DNA of 64,000 bases, taken from assembly GCF_001039355.2 (NCBI RefSeq), contig NW_019776002.1, positions 376,414 through 440,413 on the forward strand, read 5' to 3'. The position numbers were made by a program, and so were the translations under genes. Origin of the DNA: Lingula anatina (taxonomy: Eukaryota; Brachiopoda; Lingulata; Lingulida; Lingulidae). Every line of letters begins with the position of its first letter. Positions within the stretch are counted from its first letter, which is position 1. Positions 1-12,830 of the stretch are shown here, piece by piece. Below the pieces are notes generated by a model. It searched no databases and was not told the origin of the DNA. It saw only the letters and a list, made by a program, of their open reading frames with translations.

Positions 1-955
1 AGCTAAGAGTTAGGTAGTTTGTCCCTACCGCCTGACCAGATGTAGTCACCTGTTGACATCATCATTTCCCCCCAGAAGTCACATGGGTCATAGTGTAGCC
101 TGGGAAAAGGTACGTAGAGACCAAATTGTTGAGAAGATCCAATCTGTTATTCATTGGTCTTTCATTGTCCACACATTTTGTGGTGCATTCTTAATATCAG
201 TAGGTCTTTGATCATTACTATATGAATGGCCAAGTCATGAACCAAGAATATTTTGGACCATGTGGTTTTCTAAATTGTTATCCATTGGGAACATATAAAC
301 TTGCAGATTTCATTTTTTTTTTTTTATGTAAAGTGATAACAAGATGTTAATGAAGTAATGACATTTAAACATTAATCTCTGACTGTTTATTTACATGACA
401 AAAAATTAGTAATAAAGATTATTCTCTGCAGCATGTAGTCCGTTATTTTGCAGTCTTTTGGGCAATAAATTAGGCCACCAGTTTGACTGAAAATAAAGAT
501 TTAAACAAGTTAGGAGGAATTCATGCAAAGAAAATTGTTTAAACTAATGCCAAGCAAATGATTTTTTTTGTCTTAAAAGATTAATGTGCTAATGATAATT
601 ATAATAATGATAATCCCACTAAGTTATCAAGAGTCATGACTATAATAGTTGATATTTTGTAGTGCAACAAATCTTTTGACAGTTTTTATTTTGATCTATG
701 TATGTGTTGGGGGGGAGGGATTCAAACTGAAAGACACAAGGATTCTCCATAAGCGGTACATCAACTTAAGATATCTCACAATATTCAAGTGAAAATGTAT
801 ATTTTCAGAAGAAGATTAAAATTGCATTGTGAAATCTGGTTTATAAGAGCTCTGTGCCAATGTCCAGACAGAACCAGATGATGAGGATGTTCTAATAGTG
901 TTATGTAATTGACCAGTTGACACAAGCTGAGCACCTACATTCGTATTACCTCACC

Positions 956-1075
956 TTGGTTAAATGGTCCTCTGTTGTGGAAACTTTGGTTAAATGGTCC
1001 TCTGTTGTGGAAACTTTGGTTAAATGGTCCTCTGTTGTGGAAACTTTGGTTAAATGGTCCTCTGTTGTGGAAACT
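956..1075. repeat. 30-bp tandem repeat, 4 copies
   Basis: Four consecutive, essentially perfect copies of a 30-base unit starting TTGGTTAAATGGTCC. Because 30 is divisible by three, long open frames run through it on both strands. These are repeat translations and not genes. The near-identity of the copies points to recent expansion. Confidence 0.95.
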
Positions 1076-4000
1076 TTTATGGCACACTATGTGTGGAATT
1101 GGTATCCAGGGTATTTCAGTCCAACGCCACACGTATTATGCCCTAGCTATCAGCCCACTTGGAAGTGATATGACATAAACACTGGAACAGTCAGTTACAA
1201 AATACTTGTCATAGCTTATGCATTCAGCTGAAGTTTTTTTTCTATAATTTTACAAGAAATTGTGGTGAAGGAATATTAAGTAGATTTTATTACTTGGAAT
1301 GGTGACTTCTTGGTCATTAAAGGGATCACTCATTTTAGTGGGAAAAGTTGCATAGACCAGACTTTCCTGGGGTAAACAACAATTTTGCCATGCTTTCCTG
1401 GTTCTGCTCAGACATACAAAATTAGTCCATTGTTTTTTTTGTTTTTTTTTCTTTTTCAAGTGTCTTTTTTTTTTAATATTCTCTTCAGAGATTATTATGG
1501 AGGGGTAGCCATCTTTGAATGTCCATGTGATCAGATAGCAAGCATAGATTTCAGAATAATTGCGATAACTGCCATTTGAGTCGTAAAATGGAATTCATTA
1601 TATTTTAAAATGTTTTTCACTATGTATTTATTGTGAAATTATGAAATTTTTATAAAGAGTTGTTTTCCATTTAATATTATGACCTCCTTAGGGTCAACAG
1701 TGATCCAAACATTGCAAAATTTCTAAAATGGCCACAGTTAGTTAAAAAATATTCAGGGCTTTTATGAAAAAAAATTGACATTAAAAAAAAAGATGAACAT
1801 CTAAAGTTTGAAATTTGTACTTTTATCCAAGTGCTCATTACAGATTCTGGTGCTTTTTGAATTTGAGAAGCATGAATATATGTCAACATTTGAGTGTCAT
1901 TTTACCTTTGGGACTGTAATTTGCTGATCAGTGGCTGCTGCTCAGAGTCCCACTTCAAAAAACCTGCTGACCTCCTCAACCTTTGCAGCTCTTGAATTTC
2001 AATCAATATGCCAGGGGTTGATTGATGGCAATCCAGCAAGATGGCACAGCAGATTTCTACACAGGTACCTACTTCCATATGCTTTTGAGTTTTGGGAGAA
2101 AGCTTTATTGTTTGACTGTCTGATGTTTTAGTTTAAGAAACAAGGGTACCTGCTTCGTCTTTGGTCAAGGAAGAGTGAATGGAGGCAATGACAAGAGTGA
2201 GATGATCAGCATCTAGTTTACTTCTTGTGCTTTAAGTTCTGTGGATTACTTCTGTAAAGAAGTGAAGATGTGAAGCACAATTGGTTGTGTGTGTATAAAT
2301 GGCGTTCAGTAAATGCTTTTTACAATGTCCTTTTTAGAGGCAGTTCTTGTCTAAGATTATAGCTGGTACTTCTGTCAATGGATGTCCACACATTTTGTCC
2401 TGGACACAAGGTACAATATCTATATAGGACATGTAATATTATATTGGAGAATGATATTTTGTATCATTTTTTTGTCCATGTGGTAGAAGAGCTAATATAA
2501 TAATTGATGTTTGTTGACAACCTATGATGCAGCTTTATTTTTGTTGGGTGTCATGTGCCTGTCACCCAGGAGTGGCTTTTTGTGATATGTGGGTGGAAAT
2601 ATAATATTATGTCATTAAACTGCAGTCAAATGAGTTGGGAACACAGAATATCTCCCAACTGTTATTAACGTAGAATTGTACATTGATGATGTTTGTGTTT
2701 GACCATACCCCCATAAGTAGCAATCCAGTTTTTTCATTCCCAGAAATAATTGCCTTTCCACATATTTTCTTGGGTTGATATTCTTGTAAACTCTGCGGGG
2801 ACTTGCACCATTTATTCACTGACCTTGGTTATTTTCCAGTTGAATTTCACTCAATATCCAGGTCCTGAACACAAGACACACTTCAATGGTTCTACCTCCA
2901 TTGTGCTAAGTAAATTATGATGTAGAGTTGGAGAGATAAAACCGTGCAGGAACAAGGTTGCTGGCAGTTGTATTTATAGATATTTAAGGATTGAGATAGA
3001 ATTGAGCATTCTTCGTGCTCATTAACGGTTCATTGACATTTCATCCTGGTTCTGTTCAAGAAGAATGGCTGATTACTGCTGTGTGTCTGTGTGGAGCCCA
3101 CATTGTCATACTTGCTGAAAATGAACAATTACAGCAGCAGCAGATTTGATCTAGTAAGAGGTTGTCATGGCACCAGCACTGTTAATAATGGCTTAAATAG
3201 TAGCCCTAGAGCTCCTGGCAATATGAAAGACAGAAAGATACAGTACCATTGCCAGAAAAATGATAAGAATTGAGATCATTATCAATTCCCAGGTGCATTC
3301 TTTTCAATCACTCCAAACAAAGGTGGCCATGTTCCAAATATAACAATACAAATGGTCATTATTAGATAATGGATTACTCTTATTACTGGTAGCTCTCAAA
3401 GATGTTACATAGATATGCTATAATGTGTAAGGAAAATTGAATTGTAGGTTTTCGTGGTTGTACAATTGTAACACATATTTAGATAGCATGTAGTTTACTT
3501 GTATGTGATCAATTCAGTGTCAAATGTGGTACAGGCAAACTTCATATCTTCTAGAATTAATAGTGATGTTGATGGCATTAGGCTGTTATCCCACTGAATA
3601 GAGATCTGTCTTCTGAATTATCTGTGGTAGAAAGTGGCCATTTTGATAGGAGCTGATCTGTTTGCTTTTACAGACATTTTATTAGTGATACATTACGACA
3701 CAAGTCAGTTGTAGTACACTGTCAAATAATATTCCCAATGTTTACATTGATGATAACATTTAGATATGAGTTTTAAACTTTTAAACTTTCAATTTAAGGG
3801 AGTTTTGTTGAGAATTTTGTATTCAGGTATGGTTTTAGTAGTATATATGGTAATATGGGTATGTTTGATTTTCAAAATGATACTCAGTCTGTCAGTATTT
3901 TACTATAATGAGAACATGCCAGGGTTAAAGAATATAATCATAGTTTCAGAGCAGGAGTGAGTTGATTGTTAATTACCCTGTTTTCATTACCATCTCTTGT

Positions 4001-4394
4001 TAGGGATCTTGTTCAGTCTTTTAAAGGGGTAATAACTCTTCATATGAGATCTGTATTTCACAATATAAACATTGTGAATAACTCATAGAAATATAATATA
4101 TTCTGTTTTACCACAAAAACAGCAGTTATAGCTATTATTCTGCTATCTGAGCTTGTCTTTAGACCACATGACCTCCATTGATGGCTATACTCTGTTAAAA
4201 TCTCTTAAGAGGTTTTAACAAAAAAACAAACTTTTTAGAAAAAAAACGGGGACTAACTTTGAATGTAAAAATTGATTCATTGACCATTGGTAAGTATGGG
4301 AAAATTGTTGTTTACTCCAGGAAAATTCTTTCTTTGGCCGAAACAAAGAGTTATTATCCCTTTAATTTTGCCTGCTCATTAGGTCTTCAGATCA

Positions 4395-4578
4395 TGACCA
4401 TTCAGGTACCTTACAAAGCTAGTCATAGATGGTGACCATTCAGGTACCTTACAATGCTAGTCATAGATGGTGACCATTCAGGTACCTTACAATGCTAGTC
4501 ATAGATGGTGACCATTCAGGTACCTTACAATGCTAGTCATAGATGGTGGCCATTCAGGTACCTTACAATGCTGGTCAT
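4395..4578. repeat. 38-bp tandem repeat, about 5 copies
   Basis: The 38-base unit TGACCATTCAGGTACCTTAC... is repeated nearly five times with only a few substitutions. It lies in the CpG-poor intron, just upstream of the inverted-repeat element at 4,644. Confidence 0.93.
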
Positions 4579-4643
4579 TTACACTTCAGTGGAGTCTTGT
4601 CTGTATCTGAACTGAACACTAACTGCCTTGTATCATAGGCTCC

Positions 4644-4929
4644 ATTCAGAAAGGATGATCCGAGTACTTACAGATATGCCGACTAAATATGGCCGACCAC
4701 AGTTTGAAAGCGATGTCGCTGATTCCTGAAACTGATGGTCTTCCCGAGTCCACTTGCGCCTTTAAAGAAATTAAATCTCTGCTCCGGGGTTTAATTGCTA
4801 GGGCTCTGCAGCGACGGCACATGTTGAGGGGGGAGGAAAACATCAGGAATCAGCGGCATCGCTTTTGAACTGTGGTCGGCCATATTTAGTCAGCGGATGA
4901 GTAAGTACTCGGATCATCCATTCTGATTA
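4644..4929. mobile_element. MITE-like inverted-repeat element
   Basis: Two arms of roughly 80-85 bases (about 4,644-4,728 and 4,843-4,929) are reverse complements with few mismatches. Shared blocks include GGATGATCCGAGTACTTA near the outer end and CTAAATATGGCCGACCACAG inside. The core of about 115 bases has no transposase. The layout fits a non-autonomous DNA transposon or other foldback element. No clear target-site duplication could be settled. Open frames crossing it are by-products. Confidence 0.75.
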
Positions 4930-5002
4930 GGGACATAGTTATACAAGACATCAGTACAGAAAATCCCCTTTTATATACAAACAAAGATGTCTCCAGGAAC
5001 AC

Positions 5003-5056
5003 AGGACCTAGCAATTAAACCCCGGAGCAAAGATTTAATTTGTTTAAAGGCGCGTG
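5003..5056 (-). repeat. Partial copy of the 4,644-4,929 element core
   Basis: About 54 bases match the reverse complement of the core of the neighbouring inverted-repeat element. They share CTAGCAATTAAACCCCGGAG and the following TTTAAAGGCGC. This is why two short open frames, on opposite strands, encode the same peptide segment (AIKPRS-DLI-LKA-V). It is a fragment of the same repeat family, and not a gene pair. Confidence 0.7.
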
Positions 5057-6746
5057 TGTTTCAATTGATTTATTTATTGATTGATTGTGGTTCTAGTGCT
5101 TATACAATAGGCAGACTTAAATACTGTGATCACTGTTCAGAACAGCACCCAAATAGCATGCACTTCTTGTATAAAGAATATGGCATTGTTGCTTATATTT
5201 TCTGACATGATTACATCAATCATATTTCCCATCTCATTCTTAAACCTCACTGGAAAATAGCAGCAGACTCATCTCCAAATATTGTCTGTCCTCTTCGGTT
5301 CAGTTGCATCAGTACAGAGACTTAAATCGCTTAGTATTCTGCATTCTTTTTTTCTGAATCAGCAGATATGGTGGGTTTCTCCCAGTGCTTGCTGGCTTCC
5401 ATAGAGTGCTATATTGCAACTTGTCTTTGCACTTAATTCATTAGACATGACTGTGTTGAGCTTAGACAGCAGAAGCTGTCATTTATGTCTGGCCTTGAAA
5501 GGTCATGGAAGATGGCTAGGGTTTCTTCAGTGATATGTGACAATAAAATATTGAAAATGATATAATGACAGGTAACTGAAAAGAAAATGGTGCATTCTTC
5601 TGGTTGAAAATTTATGGAATTTGAATTTTGTTCCTTCTTCTTGCATGGCTGCAGATGGTAGGAAAATTTCTATAAAACTCAGTGGCTTGGAATAATATTC
5701 TGTTGAAAAAGAGCAATAACAATTAATCGTTTGTACTTAATTTTTCAACCATCTTGTCTGACATTTGTTCGCAAGAAAAAAATTCAAGAAGTCGCTTTGT
5801 GAAACTGAACTCAAAATGCATTTGCAGAGATAGATGAAGTATACACCGTTTCCATTAGGTCTTGTGAATGTTTTATTACCTTGTTCCAAATTGAGTATGT
5901 CTCACAAGAGATTTTTAGCTCCTGTTTTTAAGTGGTCTGCCTAATGGAATTTAAAACCTCTGATGAGCAGGTTTGTCTTTTTAACGAAATTGCTTTCTTA
6001 TAAGAATACACCAAGGTACTTAGGACCAAGGCCAAATTTACAGCTTAATTTAAAACCACAGTGAGAGGAACAGTTTTACAAGGTTTTATTATTATTATTA
6101 TTATATTTTTAATTTACTAGGATTTTCAGGAATATAGTTTCCTTTATTAACTAAATATCTCACTGAAAGTCCCTTTTTTTCAAAATTATAAATGGTATGG
6201 GTACTAATTATTTATTTTGGGAGGGCATTTTCTCTCACTGTTTTCAGTCAGTCATGTCATGAGAACTGAAACATGTTGTGGTGCAACCTGTTAATCAAAT
6301 TATTTTTCCCGTTTGTTTCTATCCCTCCCTTGTGCCGTGTGCAAATTAACATCTTGCACTACTTTTTTGTTTCTCCTATGACATATGATGCCAGAAAGAG
6401 GGGGGACAAAAGGTCTGTTGTTATCTAAGATCTTCCTTTTTTCTTTACAAATAACTTTTATCTTTATCACAAAGAATATTATGTCCTGCAGCAGATAGTG
6501 AGTATTCCCCAGGAAATTTCAACACTTTTCTTATTATTTACAGGGTATACCATACTAAAACTGTTGACAGGATTACCATCCATCCATGAACCCAGTTTTG
6601 GTAGTCAATCACTTCCTAGTAGAGACAGAGGCTGGTAAATTTCAGTAATAACAGTAGCAATGAGAATTTAAGAACTCAAATCAGATTTTTTAGATGTTCT
6701 TTTTCTCAGGAGCTTTAGGTTTGGTAACTTGTTTAAAATTTCCAGA

Positions 6747-6780
<34 letters not shown>

Positions 6781-7624
6781 GGGGGGGGGCTGGGGTTTGG
6801 TCTGTCAGACATGAATCAGGGTACTGGGTAACTTGTAGGTAATAGGGGGTTTCACTCATAATAATAGATAGCAGAGCACTGGCATTTTTGTGTGTATAAT
6901 CTACAATAGATACAGCATGCTTTCCAGGTTCTTGAGCCTCTTGAATTGAGTGCAGGTACATTTAGTGTAAGTGTTTACCTGAAAAGCAAGCCAATAAATT
7001 ACCATACTTACCCTCTTCAGAGAGCTATTTCTGGTTTGACAAATGGCACCACTTCCAAAATTACTGATGTTGATGGTTGTTTGATACTGAATTTAAGTTG
7101 TTCACCCAAATATAACTTGGGGAGGACATTGTTCCACTCTTTTGTATATATCATTTTCAATTATTTTTAAATGGGGGTCTTTTCCACCAGCTGTTACTTC
7201 ACTTACCCTGCCCTTTTTATTAAGACAACATTTTACAATTTGATGAAATTTCCTTGTCAAATAAAGAGGCACAAGGCAAGATACAAAAAATCACCGACAT
7301 GCATAAGAAGACTGGCTTGTAATCCACTACATCCTCTGCAATGTAAACTGTTTGTCTTCAGCTGAGGGTATTATGTGTGGACAGGTTAAGTAGCTGGAAC
7401 AAACAGCATCATATCTCTGTGCAGGCAATGAGCCAAGCCAGTGTTCAGCTATTAGAAATTGAAATTTATTCACAGTGGAAAAAAATGATCAATGCCCAAC
7501 CAACAAACGACTGTTTTTGTAATCATACTGTAGTGTTTGTGATTTGATGAAAAAGTTGGCCCCATATTTTATTGAAAATAAATCCTACAGAGTAAAGAGC
7601 TTCTTACTAGATGTCTAACCCCCT

Positions 7625-7655
<31 letters not shown>

Positions 7656-8666
7656 ACATGACAGGATAGAAACAATTAAAAACACTTAAATGTGTCATTT
7701 TTTTTTAATGTTTGCATGGTTTTATTATTTCATGACCATCCAAAAACTTGTATATTCTTTTTAAGTTTACCACTTCAATTTAACCAGGGAACGTTCATTA
7801 ATCCAAGTATATGTGAACCCATCTTTTTTACCATTTTAAGGCAATGAAAGGGGGAGGGGGGGGGGGCACAGGATGTGATATACCTGTGGAGTCAAATATT
7901 AAGAAAAATTCTCCATCTGTTAAATTTTTCCTTGAGAAAATCTGGAGCTGATATATCTCTCCCTGGGTCATAATTGCCAGTTTTTCAAGCTGTCAGTTGC
8001 TCTGGGAATTAGACTGAATCACTCTAAAACATTTATGCATGTCACAGCATTTGAAAGCAGACATTCCCTTTGAATTTTCCAGTAAATATTACACTGCCCT
8101 GACAGTTATATTTGTTTAAATTGACTGGGCAAAGACCCCAGGTTGAAATTGACCTAGCAAAACACTCATGTTATGATTGACTTTGCAAAGACCTTGGGTA
8201 AATTTGTCTTAACAAATATATTGGGTACAAATTCTTTACCAAGACCTTATGTCCGAAATGACCTCAGAGTGACCTTGGGTACAAATGACTTTCAACATAG
8301 ACTTTCAAAGAACTTGTGTCCTCACAAGTAATAGACTCGGAATACCTGCAACTAACATCATCATGTCCACTTATTGGAGGAGCATTGTGAAGACTATGAT
8401 CATGATGAAATTGTATTTGACATTCTTATTTCCACTGGATAAAACATCTTTCAAGTCTTCTATCAAGTGAAGAGGATTTAACAGATAATCTGGTTGAATA
8501 GGTGAACAACAGCTAAATGGCACAGTTACTTTTGACCACAAGGACAGTTGTACTGATGTCCAATTTTGCTTGACACTTGTAGACCCCTCCTATCCCCATC
8601 TTCTCACTAGCATTTACAACACCATTTTTTTTTAATTTGCTTTGAAATTTAACAAAGGCCTGTATT

Positions 8667-8932
8667 TCTGACCATTGGCCCCAACACAGGGACCTCTGAC
8701 CACTGGCTACAACACAGGGACTTTTTACCACTGGCCACAACACAGGGACTTTCTACCACCGGCCACAACACGGACTTGTGACCACTGGCCACAACACAGG
8801 GACTTCTGACCACTGGCCACAACACAGGGACTTCTGACCACTGGCCACAACACAGATACTTTTTACCACTGGCCATAACACAGGGACTTGTGACCACTGG
8901 CCATAACACGGGGACTTCTGACCACTGGTCAC
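8667..8932. repeat. 28-bp minisatellite, about 9-10 copies
   Basis: Imperfect tandem copies of GACCACTGGCCACAACACAGGGACTTCT, shown here only as the 28-base unit beginning GACCACTGGCCACAACAC. Variants occur at several positions. The long minus-strand open frame across it is the repeat translated and has no other support. Confidence 0.93.
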
Positions 8933-10204
8933 TTAAACAGTGAATATAAAGAATTCTATTACTTCTAATAAATAATAGGATTAATTTGACATTCCACACT
9001 GGTATCTGATATGTCTGTGGGTACATGTAGGACAGTTATAATATGGAGTTGACTGAAGTTGACCTGATCTGGTTGACAGATGATCAATAAAGATTGACTC
9101 CTTGGTGTCCCTCCCTTCGGTTAAAATGGATAATATTTACCCTTTTTTTCGGAGTTGATCACTTCACCACAAGATTTAAAATATTGTTATGTAGTGCATC
9201 TCTAGCAAACAGCAAGTTTTACTGATGGGACAAAATATCAGATATGTCTCTCTCCAATCTTGCCTTGTTAATGTTATCTACTGATAGACTTCTAGCTGAC
9301 TTCATATCTTTCCCAAATCAGTTTCAGTATGCATTCCATTATTTCAGTGCTGTGGCAAGTTAAGAGGTACCCCAGAGACTGTTCCATGTGGCACTGGAGA
9401 CCCTCCTAAGCTCTGAACAGTGGATTGGGATTTCCTATAAAAAAAAAAGGGTTGATGTATTTTTTCAGGGCTAATGTCTGTATATTTCCTTATGGCTGGA
9501 GTTGAGGTCTCAAGGCTTCATTCTAGTGCCCGACAAAGATATTTTGTGGATTAATGATTGCTTTTTGCATGGGCAGAGAGACATGTCCCCTGGGTTGTTA
9601 CTGAGATGATGGTTTTACTTCACTTTTGTCAAGTTGACCAGTGAGTTCATATGTCAGTGTTCCATAACATTGGTTGCTCCAAAACTCCCCTAAATATGTC
9701 GGGTTTGATTAGCTGAAGGCCTTCTTTGCAGAATTCTATAACGAAACACTCCTCTGTTGAAAACTATCTAATGACTAGTAGATTGGTTTGTTTTAGTTTA
9801 TGATAGCTATATGTGGACTTGAATTGATCAAGAGTTTTTCTACATGTCAAATGCTGTGAAGCCACAGTCTTATGATATAATAAATAATTACAGTAATTTA
9901 TTCTTATATGGTGCAATCAATGAAGATCTAAAATTACATATTGCTAATTAAAAAATTTAAGTTTTGTATCTGAGAATAACTTATTAAGATTAATTCAAAG
10001 GATGGAAGATCTAATGCAATACAACTTTTCCTTATAAGTTTCTATAATAGGATTTTAAATGTAGGTCCATGACAGTCTCAGAATTTTAAAGTCATCTGCA
10101 GTGCTTATGACTGTATGCAAACATTGGTGCATATATTGTTATTGTCAATTCAACATAAAATTTGATAGTTATTTTCTTAAACAGAATATACTTAAAGATG
10201 TGTT

Positions 10205-10449
10205 TATGTTTGACCATCATCATGTTGTTATTGCAGGATAATCCAACATGTCCTGTCTGCCTTGTGTGTATAACTGTTGTCATGTTGTTATTGCAGGATA
10301 ACCCATGTCCTGTCTGCCTTGTGTGTATATGTATAACTATTGTCATGTTGTTATTGCAGGATAATCCAACATGTCCTGTCTGCCTTGTGTGTATATGTAT
10401 AACTATTGTCATGTTGTTATTGCAGGATAATCCAACATGTCCTGTCTGC
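10205..10449 (+). repeat. Four tandem copies of a splice acceptor plus exon start
   Basis: A unit of 60, 63 or 66 bases is repeated four times. Each copy contains GTTGTTATTGCAG followed by GATAATCCAAC (GATAACCC in copy 2) and TGTCCTGTCTGCC. The acceptor AGs fall at 10,235-10,236, 10,295-10,296, 10,358-10,359 and 10,424-10,425. All spacings are divisible by three and no stop lies between them, so every acceptor would keep the frame of the terminal exon. Only the last copy continues into CRVEVQLH and the stop; the first three read CPVCLVC and then a hydrophobic stretch. Confidence 0.9.
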
Positions 10450-10473
10450 CGTGTGGAGGTTCAGCTGCACTGA
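10426..10473 (+). CDS. Last coding exon of a RING-type zinc-finger protein (3' end of gene)
   Basis: After the acceptor TTATTGCAG, a phase-0 exon reads DNPTCPVCRVEVQLH and then stops. C-P-x-C-R is the usual final zinc-ligand pair of a RING or RING-H2 finger. A protein that ends a few residues after it is common among E3 ubiquitin ligases; the end loosely recalls Arkadia-type RING ends. The rest of the finger must lie in an exon before the window or one I could not find. Use of an upstream acceptor in the tandem array would insert about 22, 43 or 63 extra residues in frame. The call rests on 15 residues, so the family is uncertain. Position, acceptor, stop and the long AT-rich tail all fit a terminal exon. 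Confidence 0.5.
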   Translation, partial: DNPTCPVCRVEVQLH

Positions 10474-10491
10474 CGTCCCTGCCTTGCAGTC

Positions 10492-10573
10492 CATGGTAAC
10501 TTAAGGTACATATCATATCATAGGCTAATGATCATGGTAACCTAAGGTACATATCATATCATAGACTAATGAT
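10492..10573. repeat. 41-bp direct duplication
   Basis: Two adjacent copies of a 41-base unit beginning ATGGTAACTTAAGGTACATA (second copy ATGGTAACCTAAGG...). They lie just downstream of the stop codon of the RING exon. Confidence 0.9.
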
Positions 10574-11720
10574 TAGGTCTGCTTCTTCTTCTTGAACAAT
10601 AGTTCATAACAATAGTACAATAATGACTAAATCTTTTCTATGGGGGGAAATTGTGAATTTTACAAATACTGTATTTTGTAAGTCATTATTTCTTAAAATA
10701 GGAGCATTCCTATTGAGTTGTTGCAACAAAATTGAAAACAGACTACCTTATACTTCTATTCTATGCATTAAAAGCACCACAAATGCTATACAAAAATATA
10801 ATAGTTTTTATGATATTAAGATGATGTATCTGAAAGTTTAATAATTTTTGCCCATTGAAAAGATCCAGTCATTATTGAATACACAAACTATGTCTGGGTA
10901 AGTTTGGACTCATGGTCAGCCATTTGATTTCTTTCTCTAATGAGCAAAGACTAAAAGCTGATCTTAAAAATAAAGGTTTTGTGGTGGCCTGTGAGCTCAT
11001 CTTAATTTTGCAAGCTTAATTTTTGAATACTCTGTTTGCATTAAGAAAAACATGAATGTATATTTTTATTTTGATATTGGAAATTTATATTGAAAAGGAT
11101 ATGCTATTTCTGTATAAGTGTCATATATCTTAATGAATTAGATTCGTTTGACAATGTGTACCACCATTATTACAGTTCTTATTTCCTGGGAACTATTTTA
11201 TTTGATTACATCAAGTTTAATTTAGGAAGTCACATTTTACTTCAGTGATATGGTTAAAAAGATTTTGATATGTGGATGACAAAAAAATTTTTTTTTGGAT
11301 TCACGACAATATTTTGATGCCTGATCTGGTACACATCTCTGAAGAATGTTGTATAGTTTTATTTTTTGTATTGTCCGTTGTTTTATGGTTTCTCTGTTTT
11401 TGGTAAATGGCTTGTGTTTTTGTTTTTTATTTCTGTAAAGTATTGTGTGTGATTTGTCATTTGGGATCAGTAAGCCAACTGGAATTTATCCGTAGCATCA
11501 AGAGTGTGTTGCAGGCAATCTCTTGCTCTGCTGTCTAATAGGTAATAGCTTGCCACTCTCAGCAGGCCATGCCAGTTACATGTCCATCACATATGAGGTC
11601 CACATACATGGACTTTTATAAAGTTAAAAATCTCAGCTGCTCTGTAATCACTTTGCAGTCCAAATTCATCTCCAATTCTATTACTGTGAATGACACCCCA
11701 TTCATAGGGTGTTGACCACT

Positions 11721-11777
11721 TCAAGGTCAAGGTCAGATTATACTTGGTCAAGGTCAGGGTGTGTCAGGTCAAGGTCA
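11721..11777 (+). promoter_or_regulatory. Cluster of four TCAAGGTCA motifs
   Basis: TCAAGGTCA occurs at 11,721, 11,727 (overlapping), 11,748 and 11,769, all on the plus strand within 57 bases. This nonamer is the known extended half-site of monomer-binding nuclear receptors of the ERR and FTZ-F1/SF-1 types. The cluster lies in presumed 3' UTR. It may equally be a degenerate simple repeat, so a regulatory role is only a possibility. Confidence 0.3.
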
Positions 11778-12786
11778 GTGTTATCATGGAAAGTAAATGG
11801 TGCAAGGCAAGAGAGTTCACAATGGACTATGAAATTTTTATTGTGTTCATGTCATGCTGCTCATTATTGGTTTCATATTATCATCATTGGCCTCATTTCT
11901 TAGAAATTATTATGTGAAAGGAAAACTAGATCAATTTAGAAGGAATTCAATTATATTTGATCAATGTTATCAAAAAGAGAGATGAAAGAGTACAGCTATG
12001 TATATTGTAGTTTGGAAAGAGTTACACGTGTTGCTGATATATGGCAAGATTTTGATAAAAACTGATCTATTTCACATGTCAGATGCATATGTTGTTGCTT
12101 TAACTGTACTATTTGTCTGTGTTATTTGTTTATGTTAAATAGCTTTTTTTTCACAGTTGATATGCAGGGGATTCTTTTTCTGGGATATTGTAAAGTGCTT
12201 GACTTCAAGGTGTAAGTTGTGTTGTAAAATGCCACATTGAGCTAAATAATAACTTGCATATTTGTTCGCAACATGAATTCACTTTTTTTTTTCAACCTTA
12301 CTTTCAACCTCTTTGTTAAGTGTATGTGTACTTTAGTTCAACGCTTTTGCTGCAAATGCTTGAGTGACAGCAGCTGCTCTAGCTTGTGGCAAAGATCATG
12401 ATATTTTCCTGCACTCTGGTTGTGATAATTGTATAAATATGCAAGTGCCCAGTTTTCCAAAGTGTAGACTGATTTTTTTCTATCAGAATGATATTTAATA
12501 TGCGGGTATCTCAGGGAGATGACCATAGTATAGCTGAGTTGCTGGTACCAAGACCTGACTGTGTCCACAGTATTTGACTGTATACCTAATGTACCTCATT
12601 TGTTTTGTAAAATAGTGTTCATTGTATGTATGTATTTATAGTGTAGTTAAATGGTATTAAAATCTGTTTCTGTACTATAAAAGGTGAGAGGACTGTTACT
12701 CACCTGGACAAGTCATATATGACATACTGTATAGACAACGTGAATGTTTAATGGTTTTGTAATGTATCATAGTTATGATTACTGAT

Positions 12787-12792
12787 AATAAA
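12787..12792 (+). terminator. Candidate polyadenylation signal of the RING-finger gene
   Basis: A canonical AATAAA is followed within about 30 bases by T/G-rich sequence. CpG density rises sharply a few dozen bases further on, which supports this as the end of a transcription unit. Confidence 0.45.
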
Positions 12793-12830
12793 ACGTTATT
12801 GCAACTGTACTGTATAGATGTTGGTTTTAT

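Larger units (their letters stand above)
1..10425 (+). other. CpG-depleted intron sequence of an upstream + strand gene
   Basis: No convincing exon is visible in this 10.4-kb stretch. Open frames are short, AT-rich or made of repeats. CpG is rare throughout, and the same depletion continues through the exon at 10,426-10,473 and the following 2.3 kb. I therefore read it as intron of the gene whose last exon lies there. In invertebrates with mosaic methylation, CpG loss marks transcribed, methylated gene bodies. The stretch holds several tandem repeats and one inverted-repeat element, listed separately, plus a T-run followed by a G-run near 6,749-6,789. Whether other small exons hide here cannot be decided by eye. 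Confidence 0.4.
10474..12830 (+). other. Probable 3' UTR of the RING-finger gene
   Basis: This stretch of about 2.3 kb follows the stop codon. It is AT-rich and almost free of CpG: the 480 bases from 10,501 to 10,980 contain none. No coding exon is recognisable. It ends close to an AATAAA at 12,787. A 41-bp duplication at its start and a cluster of TCAAGGTCA motifs lie within it. Confidence 0.45.

Noticed and set aside
917-1168. Overlapping open frames with four identical peptide repeats
   Set aside because: They are translations of the 30-bp tandem repeat on both strands.
8649-9026. 125-codon minus-strand open frame with Cys/Trp/Ser repeats
   Set aside because: It is the 28-bp minisatellite at 8,667-8,932 read in frame, with no splice or start context.
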